Positions 1 to 10,800 of a DNA stretch of 64,000 nucleotides are shown here, in pieces (positions within the stretch are counted from its first letter, which is position 1; each line of letters begins with the position of its first letter). This stretch comes from Saccharomycopsis phalli (taxonomy: Eukaryota; Ascomycota; Saccharomycetes; Ascoideales; Saccharomycopsidaceae): the NCBI GenBank assembly GCA_020342235.1, contig CP073215.1, forward strand, positions 1 to 64,000, in the 5' to 3' direction. The notes beneath the pieces are model-generated. The model saw only the letters and a list, made by a program, of their open reading frames with translations, made no database searches and was not told the origin of the DNA. Position numbers and translations under genes: made by a program.

Positions 1-392
1 ATCCGCACATCCGCACATCCGCACATCCGCACATCCGCACATCCGCACATCCGCACATCCGCACATCCGCACATCCGCACATCCGCACATCCGCACATCC
101 GCACATCCGCACATCCGCACATCCGCACATCCGCACATCCGCACATCCGCACATCCGCACATCCGCACATCCGCACATCCGCACATCCGCACATCCGCAC
201 ATCCGCACATCCGCACATCCGCACATCCGCACATCCGCACATCCGCACATCCGCACATCCACACATCCACACATCCACACATCCACACATCCACACATCC
301 CCACATCCCCACATCCACACATCCCCACATCCCCACATCCCCACATCCCCACATCCCCACATCCCCACATCCCCACATCCCCACATCCCCAC
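1..392. repeat. Telomere-like 8-bp tandem array
   Basis: Forty-nine uninterrupted 8-bp units. Units 1-256 are ATCCGCAC (32 copies), then five ATCCACAC, then mostly ATCCCCAC up to 392, after which the array stops at ATCCAATC. Read on the other strand the unit is GTGCGGAT, so the G-rich strand runs outward, as expected at a left chromosome end. The outer part is uniform and the inner part carries variants, the usual pattern when telomerase renews only the tip. A subtelomeric satellite is the alternative. Confidence 0.75.
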
Positions 393-1101
393 ATCCAATC
401 ATGTAGTCTTATGCCATCTCCTCATGTGCCATGTCACTGCATGCCATCTCATGCATATGCACTATAATGCCATAATACCGTTTCATCTATTCTTATCCTC
501 ACAAATCATCCTCCCGCTAATCCTTCATGCACACTGTACCAAAGCCACTCACTAATTTTTCCACTTACTAATACTTATATCCTCAACTTCATAATCCCTC
601 TAAATTCTTAATCTACTAACAACAATTAAATTATCTACTCAACTAATATATATTTCCCTTTCTCTCAAATTACTCTTTGCCACTCCCTCACAATATTATA
701 TCTCATCACTAACTCCGTGCCGCCTCTTCATGTATCATGTAGCCCTATCCTATTCATGTCCCACATCTGCCCCGTCCTTCACCTCACAATACCAAATCAC
801 TCCTCTCCCAAATCTCTCTTCTCCCAAATCTCTATTTATCCTCTCTATCTACCCCCTTTATCTACCCCCTCTATCTACCCCCTCTATCTACCCCCTCTAT
901 CTACCCCCTCTATCTACCCCCTCTATCTTTCCCCTCTATTTCCTTCCTCACTTCATTCTTTCTTCTTATATATTTTCTCTCTCTAATTTTTTCTCCATCC
1001 CATCTACCTCCCATCGCCTATCATCCGCTTATGCAGTTCTACCTAACACTCTTTACTTCATACCATAAATCTCATGCACTACGTTTTGTCTCTATTTACT
1101 T
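393..1101. other. Pyrimidine-rich subtelomeric spacer with 13-bp tandem repeat
   Basis: The top strand is strongly T/C-rich with no convincing gene. Positions 843-920 hold six 13-bp units of the type CTCTATCTACCCC, with degenerate continuation to about 945. Open frames here are by-products of the repeat and begin at non-ATG codons. Confidence 0.6.
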
Positions 1102-1126
1102 GGCCGTTCCACAATCATGCACGGCT
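1102..1126 (+). promoter_or_regulatory. Conserved inverted-repeat block upstream of subtilase copy 1
   Basis: A 25-bp block with arms GGCCGT and ACGGCT around the spacer TCCACAATCATGC. Nearly the same block lies upstream of the other two subtilase paralogues (5963-5987 and 13241-13265). Here it ends 108 bp before the ATG. Its preservation beside diverged flanks suggests a shared regulator site; a leader RNA hairpin is also possible. Confidence 0.5.
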
Positions 1127-1234
1127 ATATCCTTTACAATCATCTATCTTATGTTTAACATATCTCATATTTCTATCTCATGTTAAATCTCTCTTATATT
1201 TAATCTCCATCATTTCCCTTATTTCTTCTACATT

Positions 1235-2209
1235 ATGCTCATCTCAATCTTCTTCTTTCATCTCATCCATTTAGCTTTCGCTGAAATTATCACTCGCCAA
1301 AATACAAAAGACTATTTGGCCCGTATTTCATGTCCTGATCAACTTCTACCCAAATCTGGCCCTTACAACTATAAATACCAGTCTCAAGCTGGCGAAGGTG
1401 TCGCTATCTACGTCATCGACTCCGTTCCCCTGGTATCAATGTCTCGCATCCAAGACTATTTCATCAACAAACCAAAACTTCTTTACAAAGACCCAATGGA
1501 TGTCTCTCGTAACCTCTTTACTCGTTCTCATCATGCCATCGATGTCTCCCTTATTGCCGCTGGACAAGATTTAGGTGTCGCTTCAAAAGCTCAACTTTTC
1601 ATTGTTCCTGTCAGATTTAATGATCCCTTTTACCTCGATGACATTATAGAAGGTGTTAAATTTGCAATCAAAGATTATCGCACAAAACGTGCCAAAGCCT
1701 ATCCTAGAGGTATTGTTATCAATATCAGTATTGGCTATGAAGGCGCGCCAGTGGATCCACCTCATGAAATCCTGGCTGAATTAGATAAAATCCTTGAAAA
1801 TAATCCTGATGTTCATGTCGTGCTTGCTGCAGGTAACGCAGATCAAGATGCTTGTAAAATTCCATTGGCCAGTTCAAAATACGCAATCAAAGTTGGTTCC
1901 TCCAATTTTGATGGCAAGGAGTCCCACTTTTCTAACTGGGGAAGTTGCGTCAATTTTTTTGCCTCGGGTGAGAATATCATTGTTAGAAATTCTAAAATTA
2001 GTGGTACCTCATATGCCGCTCCACAAGTATCGGGTCTCATAGCTTACCTTCTTTCAATTAACACAAATCCTACAAGATTCTATTCCAGAGGTGTTATCAC
2101 CTCAGAAAAGATGATATCATTGCTAAAATATTATTCCAACAAAAACCCTATTACTCTGTCAAAGGGTACCTCTGCTCGGCTAATCGGAAATGAATTCGCA
2201 ATGTCGTGA
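1235..2209 (+). CDS. Small secreted subtilisin-like serine protease, copy 1
   Basis: Predicted 324-residue peptidase of family S8 (proteinase K-like). Residues 1-16 form a signal peptide (MLISIFFFHLIHLAFA). The triad can be placed: Asp62 in 'GEGVAIYVID', His100 in 'SHHAIDVSLIAAG', and Ser259 in 'SGTSYAAPQVSGL'. The oxyanion Asn201 lies in 'AAGNADQDAC', and 'FSNWGSCVNFFASG' matches the family block before Ser. Two usual residues differ: the Gly after the catalytic Asp region and the second His of HGTH are absent. Only about 35 residues separate the signal peptide from the catalytic domain, so no I9 propeptide is visible, which is odd for the family. Paralogues lie at 6043 and 13351. The start is fixed by the signal peptide, shared by all three copies. 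Likely extracellular or cell wall; substrate unknown. Confidence 0.85.
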   Translation: MLISIFFFHLIHLAFAEIITRQNTKDYLARISCPDQLLPKSGPYNYKYQSQAGEGVAIYVIDSVPLVSMSRIQDYFINKPKLLYKDPMDVSRNLFTRSHHAIDVSLIAAGQDLGVASKAQLFIVPVRFNDPFYLDDIIEGVKFAIKDYRTKRAKAYPRGIVINISIGYEGAPVDPPHEILAELDKILENNPDVHVVLAAGNADQDACKIPLASSKYAIKVGSSNFDGKESHFSNWGSCVNFFASGENIIVRNSKISGTSYAAPQVSGLIAYLLSINTNPTRFYSRGVITSEKMISLLKYYSNKNPITLSKGTSARLIGNEFAMS

Positions 2210-2295
2210 CTTAGAATGTCATAATTTAGTATGTCATAATTTAGTATGTCATAATTTAGTATGTCATAATTTAGTATGTCATAATTTAGCATGTC
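2201..2295. repeat. 15-bp tandem repeat at the 3' end of subtilase copy 1
   Basis: About six to seven units of ATGTCATAATTTAGT start in the last codons of the gene and run into the 3' flank. The first unit is degenerate and contains the stop codon. Confidence 0.7.
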
Positions 2296-2599
2296 TCTAT
2301 ATAGTTTACATATCTACTTAATATAATTAAGTCATTTCTTGTGATTCTAACTATTCATATTATATACTATTTATACTTAATATCCAGTTCACCCGTTCGT
2401 ACCTTTTCTGTATACCTCGTTTCATTTGTCTGTTGAACCTTATCCTAAAATAGTATCCTTCAATACGCATCACTGTACTAGAATTCGCTTTGCAACGATT
2501 GAATCTGCTATAATAACAAGACTATTATGGTGGTTTCTCTAGCTATTACTCAGCATGCTAATCATCAAAACAGCCAACAGAAGGACGGGTTACCAAACC
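2296..2599. other. AT-rich stretch without recognised features
   Basis: No open frame, RNA gene or clear repeat is seen between the tandem repeat and the old LTR that follows. Confidence 0.4.
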
Positions 2600-2846
2600 A
2601 GTCCTATTCGGTGATGAGTATCTCACAGTAAAGAGATTATCTGTCAAACATCTCATGGCTTAAGGAGATCGTCAGAGATCTTGTACATAAGCGAGATCAT
2701 TGCCACAGACATTCGAATAAGCATAACTGAATGCATCTCAGATAACAATATAAATAGGGGATAAAATATATGGAATAGTAACGAGAAGACGAATCATCTA
2801 TAACAGTAGACATAGAAGTCATTGAGAGAAATACTAGATTACGGCA
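2600..2846 (+). mobile_element. Old diverged solo LTR, family A
   Basis: Shares with the better LTRs at 4434 and 9408 the strings 'TTAAGGAGATCG', 'AACTGAATGCATCTCAGA', 'ATATAAATAGG' and 'CATTGAGAGAAATACTAGATTACG'-like ends in the same order. The left border is uncertain. A fossil, older than the other copies by its divergence. Confidence 0.6.
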
Positions 2847-2854
2847 TGGCCCAA

Positions 2855-3010
2855 GTAGGACATCAAACCCTAAAAATTACTTCACTGACCAACTCAGATA
2901 TTGAATTGAGGATTGTCTTGGATGCTTCATGCTCCTCTAATAGAAAGAGTTTGGCATTGCCTCTACCCACTAGAACAACCAGTCCTTTAATTATCGTTCT
3001 CTTCCATATC
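2855..3010 (-). mobile_element. LINE relic, C-terminal coding fragment
   Basis: Translation of the minus strand gives 'NAKLFLLEEHEASKTILN' followed by 'SISELVSE', which aligns with 'STLLLSEALVGPKRALSK' and 'ISQLLSGQS' near the C-terminus of ORF2 of the LINE at 7861-11549. A matching relic lies at about 15950-16080 on the other strand. The fragment is too short and diverged to set borders. Confidence 0.45.
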
Positions 3011-3299
3011 GTCTTTGAAGATGGTCATTCTAAGACATGAAGGCCCCCTGTCACTCTTTAAGTATCTGCTTTGTGCTCATTTCCTTCAGAACCTAAATTA
3101 TAAAGTGCTGTAGCGTCTGTGTTGGAAGATGACCCTCTGCCACGCTTTTGCTCCAGTACATAACCCGCTCACTTCTCAAGTATTTTTGTAATGGCGTCAA
3201 AGATTCTAATGTCTAAAACCTGCCGTGCCGTCACCCTTTGCGTATCCTGGATGATGGTGCGTTGTGGAATGATTTCTGTTGATGTTCTGTCGATCCATA

Positions 3300-4070
3300 C
3301 CACTTGCAATACACCAATATGGGCCGGGTTCTAGTTGGATGTGCTCATAAATCATCTCAGTGCCTTGGTTATTGTTAGTAATTTGACTAGAATTTCAGGT
3401 GGTTGTTTGTCACTCTCGATGCAGACGATTGGGGTAGAGGTTGTCATAAGTATATCTAATGCCACTTGCAAGACTGAGTTGAAGATGACGCTCACTAGAC
3501 TCCATAGAGTCTTCGCAACGTTATTAAAGTACCAGGATGTCCTAAGAGTCAAAACAAAGTCACAATATCATCCTTCAATTTTGCACTAAAGTCATGTTTA
3601 ACACTATCTGCACTCGGATCTTGTAGAGTCCCGTTCCTGATTCCTTTTCACCAATTACCTGATTTCTAGTATATTAAATAACTTGATGTCCATCAAATAA
3701 AATTCTAGTTCCATTATCAGCTGCTTCTGAAACTGACGCAAGATTAACCTTACCATTGGAGTATAAAAGGCAGTATTCAACTACACACTATTTCCTCCAA
3801 TAAAGTCATTACAGGCTGGTCCCTTTACATCAATCTCCAAGTATCTGCCAATACCTTTTATCAGTACATTAAAAACCTCTGTTTGCTCGATTAGCTCTTT
3901 ATCTGCCACAAATAGTCAAATGCACCACTGTCAAGATATGTAGGATCGCGTTCTCTAACACCATGGTATGCAAATCATGATGGTTTGTTCTTAAATACTC
4001 TGTACTTCCCATCATCTTCTTTATCTGCCTTTTTGCAGTCTTTTATAATATGTACCCTCTCTCCTCATTT
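3300..4070 (-). mobile_element. copia-type (Ty1/copia) LTR-retroelement relic, protease region
   Basis: The minus strand carries an aspartic-protease-like 'YLDSGAFD' near 3930 and, further along, the conserved block that precedes integrase in Ty1/copia polyproteins ('SEAADNGTRILFDG', 'GTGLYK', about 3610-3740). It is an old, heavily broken fossil with no own LTR pair that I can assign. The LTRs on either side carry their own target duplications or lie in the opposite orientation. Confidence 0.5.
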
Positions 4071-4433
4071 ATAACTGGTCATTTGCTTTCAAGTTTTCCG
4101 TTGTCCAACGAAAGTATAAGAGTTGTTACCCGTCCAAACTACCCATCGATTAACACCAAAAAACTGAGCAAAATTGACATTCTCCGCATTGATGATTGGG
4201 CTATCGTACTGATTAATTATTGCTTGAATAGATGGATCAGCGACACCCTCTTAACGTAGGGAAACCACCTCTATATCCACGGACGACACCACACGAGAGG
4301 ATACTGTCAACACAATAGAACCACAAATTGCCTGATTGAAGATCATAGTTACATACTCGGCTTTAAGGGTATGAAACCTTTTCTCACTCAGTTTAACATG
4401 TGTCACTTTCAATTACATCACAACTACCCTCGT

Positions 4434-4685
4434 TGTTGAAGATCGTGTTGAAGATTTGAGAGATTAAGGAGATCGTCCTACTGGTGAGCACATAAATTAA
4501 GGAGATCGACAACGATATCATACATTAAGGAGATCACCAGTAAAGGTATCTGAAGTTAAGAATAACTGAAGGCATCTCAGAGAAAAGTATAAATAGGACA
4601 GAAAATTGCTAGAATAGCAACAAGAATAAGAATATCTACAACAGTAAGATATGGAAGCCATTGAGAGAAATGCTAGATTACGACA
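4434..4685 (+). mobile_element. Solo LTR, family A, with 5-bp target duplication
   Basis: Begins TGTTGAAG and ends ATTACGACA (TG...CA). It is flanked on both sides by CTCGT (4429-4433 and 4686-4690), so both borders are exact. It contains the family's TATA-like ATAAATAGG. Length 252 bp. It looks whole and is a relatively recent solo LTR. Confidence 0.85.
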
Positions 4686-4980
4686 CTCGTGATTACCTTT
4701 TCGCAATAAAAGTCCAATCATAGAATCCAATGTCGTAATCTGGCAGATCCTTATGGCATCCATATCTACTGTTATAGATAATTCATCTTCTTGTTACTAT
4801 ACTAGCTATTTCCTGTCCTATTTATATTCTTTCAGAGATGCCTTCAGTTATCTTTTTTTTCATGAGGTCATTATCAGTTCACTATTAGTATGACCTGATA
4901 ACTTTATTAGATTGCTAATTCTATGGCCTCATACTGTTAATATACCATTAACAGAATGACATCATGATACTAAAAGATAG

Positions 4981-5671
4981 TGTCGTGGTTAACTAACCAC
5001 GGCAGAATAGGTCTAGTATTCAAGGAGGAGTTCGGAGTAGCTTACCGGACTCAGCCACAGAATACAGTAGCGCGTCCGTCGATTAATGGTAACCACCATC
5101 TGATTAAAGGACAACAACCTCCTAGGAGGATCGGCATCCTCTATAAGAAGGCCGACATTTCGCTACAAACATTAACGATCACAAGACCAATTCAGCTGGA
5201 TATCTTTATCTAGCACAACCCAGTCCGGTTATCCAAATCCTAAAGGAACAAAACTGTCGGAGTTTATAGTTTTGGACTTATTGGCCATAGTATTATGATG
5301 AACTATAAACTACTTAATTATTTGTTTTGTTCCTTTAGGATATGGATAACCGGATTGGGCTCTGCTAGATATAATGTCTCGCTTGAATTGTTCAGATTCG
5401 TGTGTTCTCTATAAGAAGGAAGTCCTCCTTATATAGACATTCGGAGGTTCTCCGAGGGATTAATCCTTCAATAGCATTGAATACAATTCTATTGGCGGAC
5501 CACATCCACCGTCTAAACAAGGGTGGAGGTTGGTGAGACATCACCAACGCCAACCTCGCATTAGTGAACTGTTCTGCAGTGGTTGTGAACCACGACAAAA
5601 ACAAACAATTAAGTAGTTTATAGTTTGCTGTAATACTATGTCTAATCAGGATACACCTATAAACTACGACA
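4981..5671 (+). mobile_element. Solo LTR, family B, itself holding a second family B LTR
   Basis: Begins TGTCGTGGTT and ends AAACTACGACA, flanked by GATAG at 4976-4980 and 5672-5676. Its own sequence is 4981-5254 plus 5603-5671 (343 bp); the middle is the nested copy at 5255-5597. Family B differs in sequence from family A and shares 'TATAAGAAGG', 'CCGGTTATCCAAATCC' and 'AATTAAGTAGTTTATAG' with the copy at 14916. Confidence 0.85.
5255..5597 (-). mobile_element. Nested solo LTR, family B, reverse orientation
   Basis: 343 bp beginning TGTCGGAGTTTATAG and ending AACCACGACA, inserted head-on into the same-family LTR and flanked by AAAAC at 5250-5254 and 5598-5602. Its reverse complement runs parallel to the host LTR over the whole length. 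It looks whole. Confidence 0.85.
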
Positions 5672-5763
5672 GATAGTAATCTTTTAGTACAAACTTATTT
5701 ATCATGCATGATGTATTTCAACATGCATTAGCTCCTTCAACACTTTCAACAGTTAACCACGAC

Positions 5764-5847
5764 AAAATAGCTAGAATAGCAACAAGAATTAACATATTTA
5801 CAATAGTAAGATATGGATGCCATTGAGAGAAACGCTAGATTACAACA
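5764..5847 (+). mobile_element. Family A LTR 3' fragment
   Basis: The string 'AAAATAGCTAGAATAGCAA' through 'CGCTAGATTACAACA' matches the last 80 bp or so of the LTR at 4434-4685. Its 5' part is replaced by other repeat sequence. Confidence 0.6.
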
Positions 5848-5962
5848 CTTCCCCATATCATATGGCTCTCGCCTACCTCCAATAACCTGGTGCCGTTCGA
5901 CCTAAAATTCATTACTCCGTACGATAAATCATTCGCCCTACATTTTTTTTATTCCTTCTCTT

Positions 5963-5987
5963 TGCCGTTTCACAATTATACACGGCC
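5963..5987 (+). promoter_or_regulatory. Conserved inverted-repeat block upstream of subtilase copy 2
   Basis: TGCCGT and ACGGCC arms around TTCACAATTATAC, the second instance of the 25-bp block. It ends 55 bp before the ATG at 6043. Confidence 0.5.
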
Positions 5988-6042
5988 ATATTCAATTATT
6001 ATATATCAACTACCCAATCACATATTTTCCTGCCTTCTCATC

Positions 6043-7023
6043 ATGCTCCTCTCAATTTTCTTTTATCTTTTCCATTTAACTCTTGCTGGGATTGTCACAC
6101 AAAATGCCCCAAGATATTTGGCTCGCATCTCAACCCCTCCTGAACTACTATCGGAGAAAGGCCCTTGGTGCTATAAATATCAGTCTCAAGCAGGTGAAGG
6201 TGTAGCTATCTACGTTATTGACGCTGCACCCCTGGTAGATATATCCAAATACAACAAGCTATTCAACAATCCGCCCCAAATTATTTATAAAGACGAAAAT
6301 GATCGCTCCCGTCCCGTGATGGATAATTCTCATCATGCTATTAATGTTGCCTTGATTGCTTCTGGAAAATATACAGGTGTCGCACCAAAATCGCAAGTAT
6401 TCATCATCCCTATCAAATTTAATGGACCTTTCACAGCGCTTGAGGCATTAAAGGGTATTGATTATGCAATTAAGGATTATAAAGAAAACCGTCGACAGTC
6501 TCACCCCAAAGGTATTGTTATCAACATGAGTGTCGGCGATATTGATCCTATATCAGATCCTCCTCATACAGCTCTGCAATATTTAGATAATGTTCTTACC
6601 AAAAATCCAAAAGTTCATGTCGTGATTTCGTCAGGTAATAGAAATAAAGATGCCTGTAAACTTCCATTTTCCAGTTCAAAGAAAGCAATAATTGTTGGAT
6701 CTTCCAATTTCAATGGTGCCGAGTCCAGCTTTTCGAACTGGGGACAATGTGTCGATTTCTTTGCCACAGGTGAGGGCATTTCAATTAAAGAATCTTCATT
6801 CTCAGGTACCTCATATGCTGCTCCACAAGTATCAGGGCTCATTGCTTACTTTATTTCAATTAATCCACACTCCCAAAGCACATATGGGAATGGTGATTGG
6901 GATTCAGAAATGATGAAAAAAGTGCTCTTTAATTTTTCTAAGGACCGTCCCATTACTCTGACTAAAGGTACCAAAGCCACATTAATTAGAAATGATATTA
7001 ACACAGCGAACTACGTTTGCTAA
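6043..7023 (+). CDS. Small secreted subtilisin-like serine protease, copy 2
   Basis: Predicted 326-residue S8 peptidase. I place the start at the ATG at 6043, which gives the signal peptide MLLSIFFYLFHLTLA seen in the other copies. The frame is open further upstream to about 5890 but has no ATG there. Triad: Asp60 in 'GEGVAIYVID', His98 in 'NSHHAINVALIASG', Ser257 in 'SGTSYAAPQVSGL'; oxyanion Asn199 in 'SSGNRNKDAC'. As in copy 1 no I9 propeptide is visible. It is closest to copy 3: both share 'SQSTYGNGD' near the C-terminus, absent from copy 1. The gene sits between solo LTRs on the left and an LTR plus LINE on the right. Likely secreted; substrate not deducible. Confidence 0.85.
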   Translation: MLLSIFFYLFHLTLAGIVTQNAPRYLARISTPPELLSEKGPWCYKYQSQAGEGVAIYVIDAAPLVDISKYNKLFNNPPQIIYKDENDRSRPVMDNSHHAINVALIASGKYTGVAPKSQVFIIPIKFNGPFTALEALKGIDYAIKDYKENRRQSHPKGIVINMSVGDIDPISDPPHTALQYLDNVLTKNPKVHVVISSGNRNKDACKLPFSSSKKAIIVGSSNFNGAESSFSNWGQCVDFFATGEGISIKESSFSGTSYAAPQVSGLIAYFISINPHSQSTYGNGDWDSEMMKKVLFNFSKDRPITLTKGTKATLIRNDINTANYVC

Positions 7024-7050
7024 TTTGTTGAAGATGTTGAAGATCTGAGA

Positions 7051-7407
7051 TGTCGTAAGCTAGCGTTTCTCTCAATGGCTTCCATATCTTACTATTGTAG
7101 ATATTCTTATTCTTGTTACTATACTAACTATTTCCTGTTCTATTTATATTCTTTCTGAGATGCCTTCAGTTATCTTTATCTCATGACATCATTATTAGTA
7201 TGACCTCATATTATTATCAGTTCACTATTAGTATGACCTGATAACTTTATTAGATTGCTAATACTATGACCTCATACTCTTAATATACCTTAAACAGTAT
7301 GATATCATGATACTGAAGGATTGCTATTTCTCAATACCAGCTTATTTATCATGCATGATGTATTTCACCATGCATTAACTCCTTCAACACTTTCAGCACT
7401 TTCAACA
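7051..7407 (-). mobile_element. Family A LTR, reverse orientation
   Basis: Begins TGTCGTAAGC and ends CTTTCAGCACTTTCAACA. It abuts the LINE, whose first ORF is open right up to this border, so the LTR marks the LINE's truncated 5' edge. No matching 5-bp duplication was found. A short family A 5' remnant (TGTTGAAGATGTTGAAGATC) precedes it at 7026-7050. Confidence 0.65.
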
Positions 7408-7864
7408 AAGTCCACCACTGGAGGCTCAGCCTCATGCCACCACCCCACCATCAGCGACTCCAGATAGCGAAAAGGTACCTGAAACCCAAGCCAAGGACAA
7501 CACCCCTGAGGACGACTCCTTGGCCCACCAAGACAACGAGGACAACGAATCCGAGGACATGGACCCGGACTATGTCCCACAAGATGATCAGGAGGAAGAC
7601 GATACATACCTAGACGACAACATGGATGAAGCATCAGAGCTCCAGTCAGGCCCAGAAGAGGAGCAGGAAGAGGAGCCCTCTCAGGAAAATGACGAAGACT
7701 CGACTCCATCAACAAACGAAGCCACTGCCAGCCGGAAAGCAATCAAGGCAGAAAGACTTGCAAAAGAGATTGAGAGTAAAGCCCGGAAACTCCGTCCCAG
7801 AATAACCCTAGCCAAAACCTACCAGAGTGGAGCATCCAAGTCTGGTCGCCGGCAATTAAAATGA
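7408..7864 (+). CDS. LINE ORF1, C-terminal part
   Basis: The frame is open from the LTR border to the TGA at 7862-7864 and has no ATG of its own, so the start is lost. The product is proline/threonine-rich, then very acidic ('EDNESEDMDPDYVPQDDQ'), then basic at the end ('ASKSGRRQLK'). No CCHC knuckle remains. The stop overlaps the ORF2 start as ATGA, an arrangement that allows termination-reinitiation for ORF2. Confidence 0.65.
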
Positions 7865-10800
7865 AGATATTAGTCATCTCCATTAACATACAAAAGAAAC
7901 TATCAATTCTCGAAGCAACACTTAATCACTACAAAAATTCAAAGGCTATTATCATGGTTCAAGAGCCTCCATACCGTCACGGTGCATGGGGCCTCACAAA
8001 TCTAGGACAAGCCTTCACTATGTTCGACGTCCCCGAATCTCAATCATCATCCACAGCAAATGAGGCGCTTACGGAGTCGGCTCCAACTGGAGCACCCCCT
8101 GTCCGTCCCAGAGTTGTAACCTATGTCAGCAACCACATCATAAAATCAACATCACCAAAGTTCCGGATTGACCACATTGATACACTACGGGGAGGAGATA
8201 TAATAGGTATCAAGATCACATCCAGACGACTCTCCATCGATCTCATCAACATCTACAACGCCCCGGCAACATCCGCGGCACACCTCCTATCAGAGTCCCT
8301 TGAGACTCTCTAGCATCATCTCGTCTCCTGCGGCGGCCGCTTTAAAGGGGTCATCATGGGCGACCTAAATGCTTCACACCCATCCTTCACCTCCCGAATC
8401 ATACCGGGCCAACGTGCTACTTCTGACACTGCTGCTATTGACGCCATCATTGAGCTCGGAGATCTCTCCTGCCTTAATGAGTATGATAAACCCACACATC
8501 AAAGAGGCAACACGTTAGACGTCATTCTTGCAAGTCCCTCACTATCTCGGAAGGTAAGTTCCCTGACGAAACTTATGCAGTTTGGATCCGATCATTATGG
8601 CCTTAGGGTCAATATAAAAACTTCGGGCACTAGGGGCCCAGGCCCCTTCCTACTGCTCCCTAATTACTCCAAAACTGACTGGCTGAAAGTACTCGAAGAG
8701 CTAGACCGCAAAGGGCCGAAGCTTCAACTCCGGTCCCCCCAGGCTCTCAACAAGGTCACCAACTCGTTCACAAAACGAATCCAGAAGCTTATAGCTGACC
8801 ACACGCCAAGGAAAAAAGTTAGTTATTTGTCAAAGAGATGGTTCACTCCAGAGGTGAAAGCTGCATTTGACAGAATGAGGAAAATGGCAATGAATGACCC
8901 ACAGAGGCGGAACGCCCTAGAGGAATTCACCAAGATTCTTGGAAGAGCAAAGGCGGATTGCTGGAACTCGTTTCTTGAATCCTTGGACTCCTCTACCATT
9001 TGGACAGCGTTCAAATACTCCACCCCCCGCATCACCCACAAGATGTCCAAGCTGCATAACGAACAAACTCAGCTCTTTAGTGAAACCTTCTACCCACAGA
9101 TCTCTGTAGGGGAAGATCTCTCACGGAACACGTTCACACTACACGAAGTCCCGCCTGACACTATCAACCTGATTACAAAAGAGGAGATATACAATTCCTT
9201 TCGTTACTTAAAGCTAAAAAAGGCCCCTGGGCCCGACCAAATATCAGTGGGACAGATTCGGGAACTATGGAAAGGAAACACATTTCCGAACCGAATGGAA
9301 GCTATTTTCAATGCGTGCCTAACGCTAGGCATCTGCCCAGACCAGTGGAAGGAAAGCATCACAGTGGTGATCCCCAAGCCAGGAAAACCAGACTATAACG
9401 TGGCAAATGTTGAAGATGTCGAAGATCTGAGAGATTAAATGTTGAAGATGTCGAAAATCCTAGAGATTAAGGAGATCGTCCTATTGGGGATCTCATAAAT
9501 TAAGGAGATGGACAGTGGGGTCATACATTAAGGAGATCACCGGTACAGACATCTGAAGTTAAGGATAACTGAATGCATCTTAAAGAATAATATAAATAGG
9601 ACAGAAAATAGCTAGAATAGTAACAAGAAGATGAATTATCTATAATAGAAGATATGGATGCCATAAGGATCTGCTAGATTACGTCAGCAAAGGCGTACAG
9701 GCCAATCAGTCTCTTGAACATAATGGGAAAAATCTACGAATCAATCATGACTCAGCGCCTTGCAGCAACAATTAAGCTACCAAATGGACAATTTGGGGGC
9801 AGAGCAGGGTACTGCGCTACAGACGCGGTCATGTCACTAGTCAACGAAGTGTCACGGTACAAACAAGTTCAAAAAGTCAGAGAACATCGTGTGTTAACAG
9901 CAGGAATCCGCACCTTACCATCCCAACACCGCCACTCTGGGGCAGTATTGGTGGACATCGAAGGTGCCTTCAACAACATGAATCACCCCATACTCCTAGC
10001 CAAAATGAAACAGGTAGAAGCTCCTCCTGAAATAATCAACTGGACTAGCAGCTTTCTAACTAACCGGAAGACAAAGCTCCGAATCAACAATGGACTTTCG
10101 GAATCGTGGATTCCAGTAACGTTCGGAGTGCCACAAGGCTCGCCCATCTCGCCCATCCTTTTCATGATCTACACACACGACCTCTACAAGCGACTCACGG
10201 ACAATGGAGTACAAGTAATAGGATTCATTGATGACATTACTATCTTCAAGCATGGCAAACAGAAGACGATCCAGAAGGCCGTCTCAGAGAGCCTACGGAT
10301 CTGCCACCAATGGGCACGAGAAAACCACACTAGTTTCGACTATGGCAAAAAGCTACAATATATTCGCTTCCACCCCAACACCACCGGCTCGGTCCTACGC
10401 CTTCCAAATGGACAGACGAAAGACGAATCGGAGGTGGTCAAACTATTGGGAATCACTCTAGACAAAAGACTACGATTCACAGAACACATCAAGTCTACGA
10501 TTACCCGCGCCAAAAAAGTGACAGAGCGTATTAAAACACTCAGTCGCGTTACACATGGCACAAGAGGAACTACTACGCTCACTTTGTTCAAAACATGCAC
10601 GCTCCCGATAATATCCTACGGACTAGAGATCTTCTACTTCAAGCTCAACAAGAGTCAGAGGAACAAGATACAGGTATGTCACAACACCGCTCTACGACTG
10701 GCCTTGGGCATGCTAAGACCAACTGCGATTGGCATCCTCAACATTGAGTCAGGCTCTCTTCCACTATCACTTCTACTCAAACGAATTGCTATTGACAAGT

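Larger units (their letters stand above)
4731..5749 (-). mobile_element. Family A LTR in reverse orientation, carrying a nested family B insertion
   Basis: The reverse-oriented LTR begins TGTCGTAATCTGGC at 4731 and ends TTCAACACTTTCAACA near 5749, like the copy at 7051-7407. It is split by the family B LTR at 4981-5671. No target duplication was found, so the outer borders are approximate. A fossil. Confidence 0.65.

Noticed and set aside
1-392. CRISPR-like array
   Set aside because: Units are contiguous without spacers, in a eukaryotic genome.
717-1274. Overlapping open frames in the pyrimidine-rich spacer
   Set aside because: Low-complexity translations (YLPPLSTPS repeats), non-ATG starts, and overlap with the promoter of subtilase copy 1.
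5890-6042. 51-residue N-terminal extension of subtilase copy 2
   Set aside because: It begins at GTG, runs through the conserved upstream block, and would bury the signal peptide.
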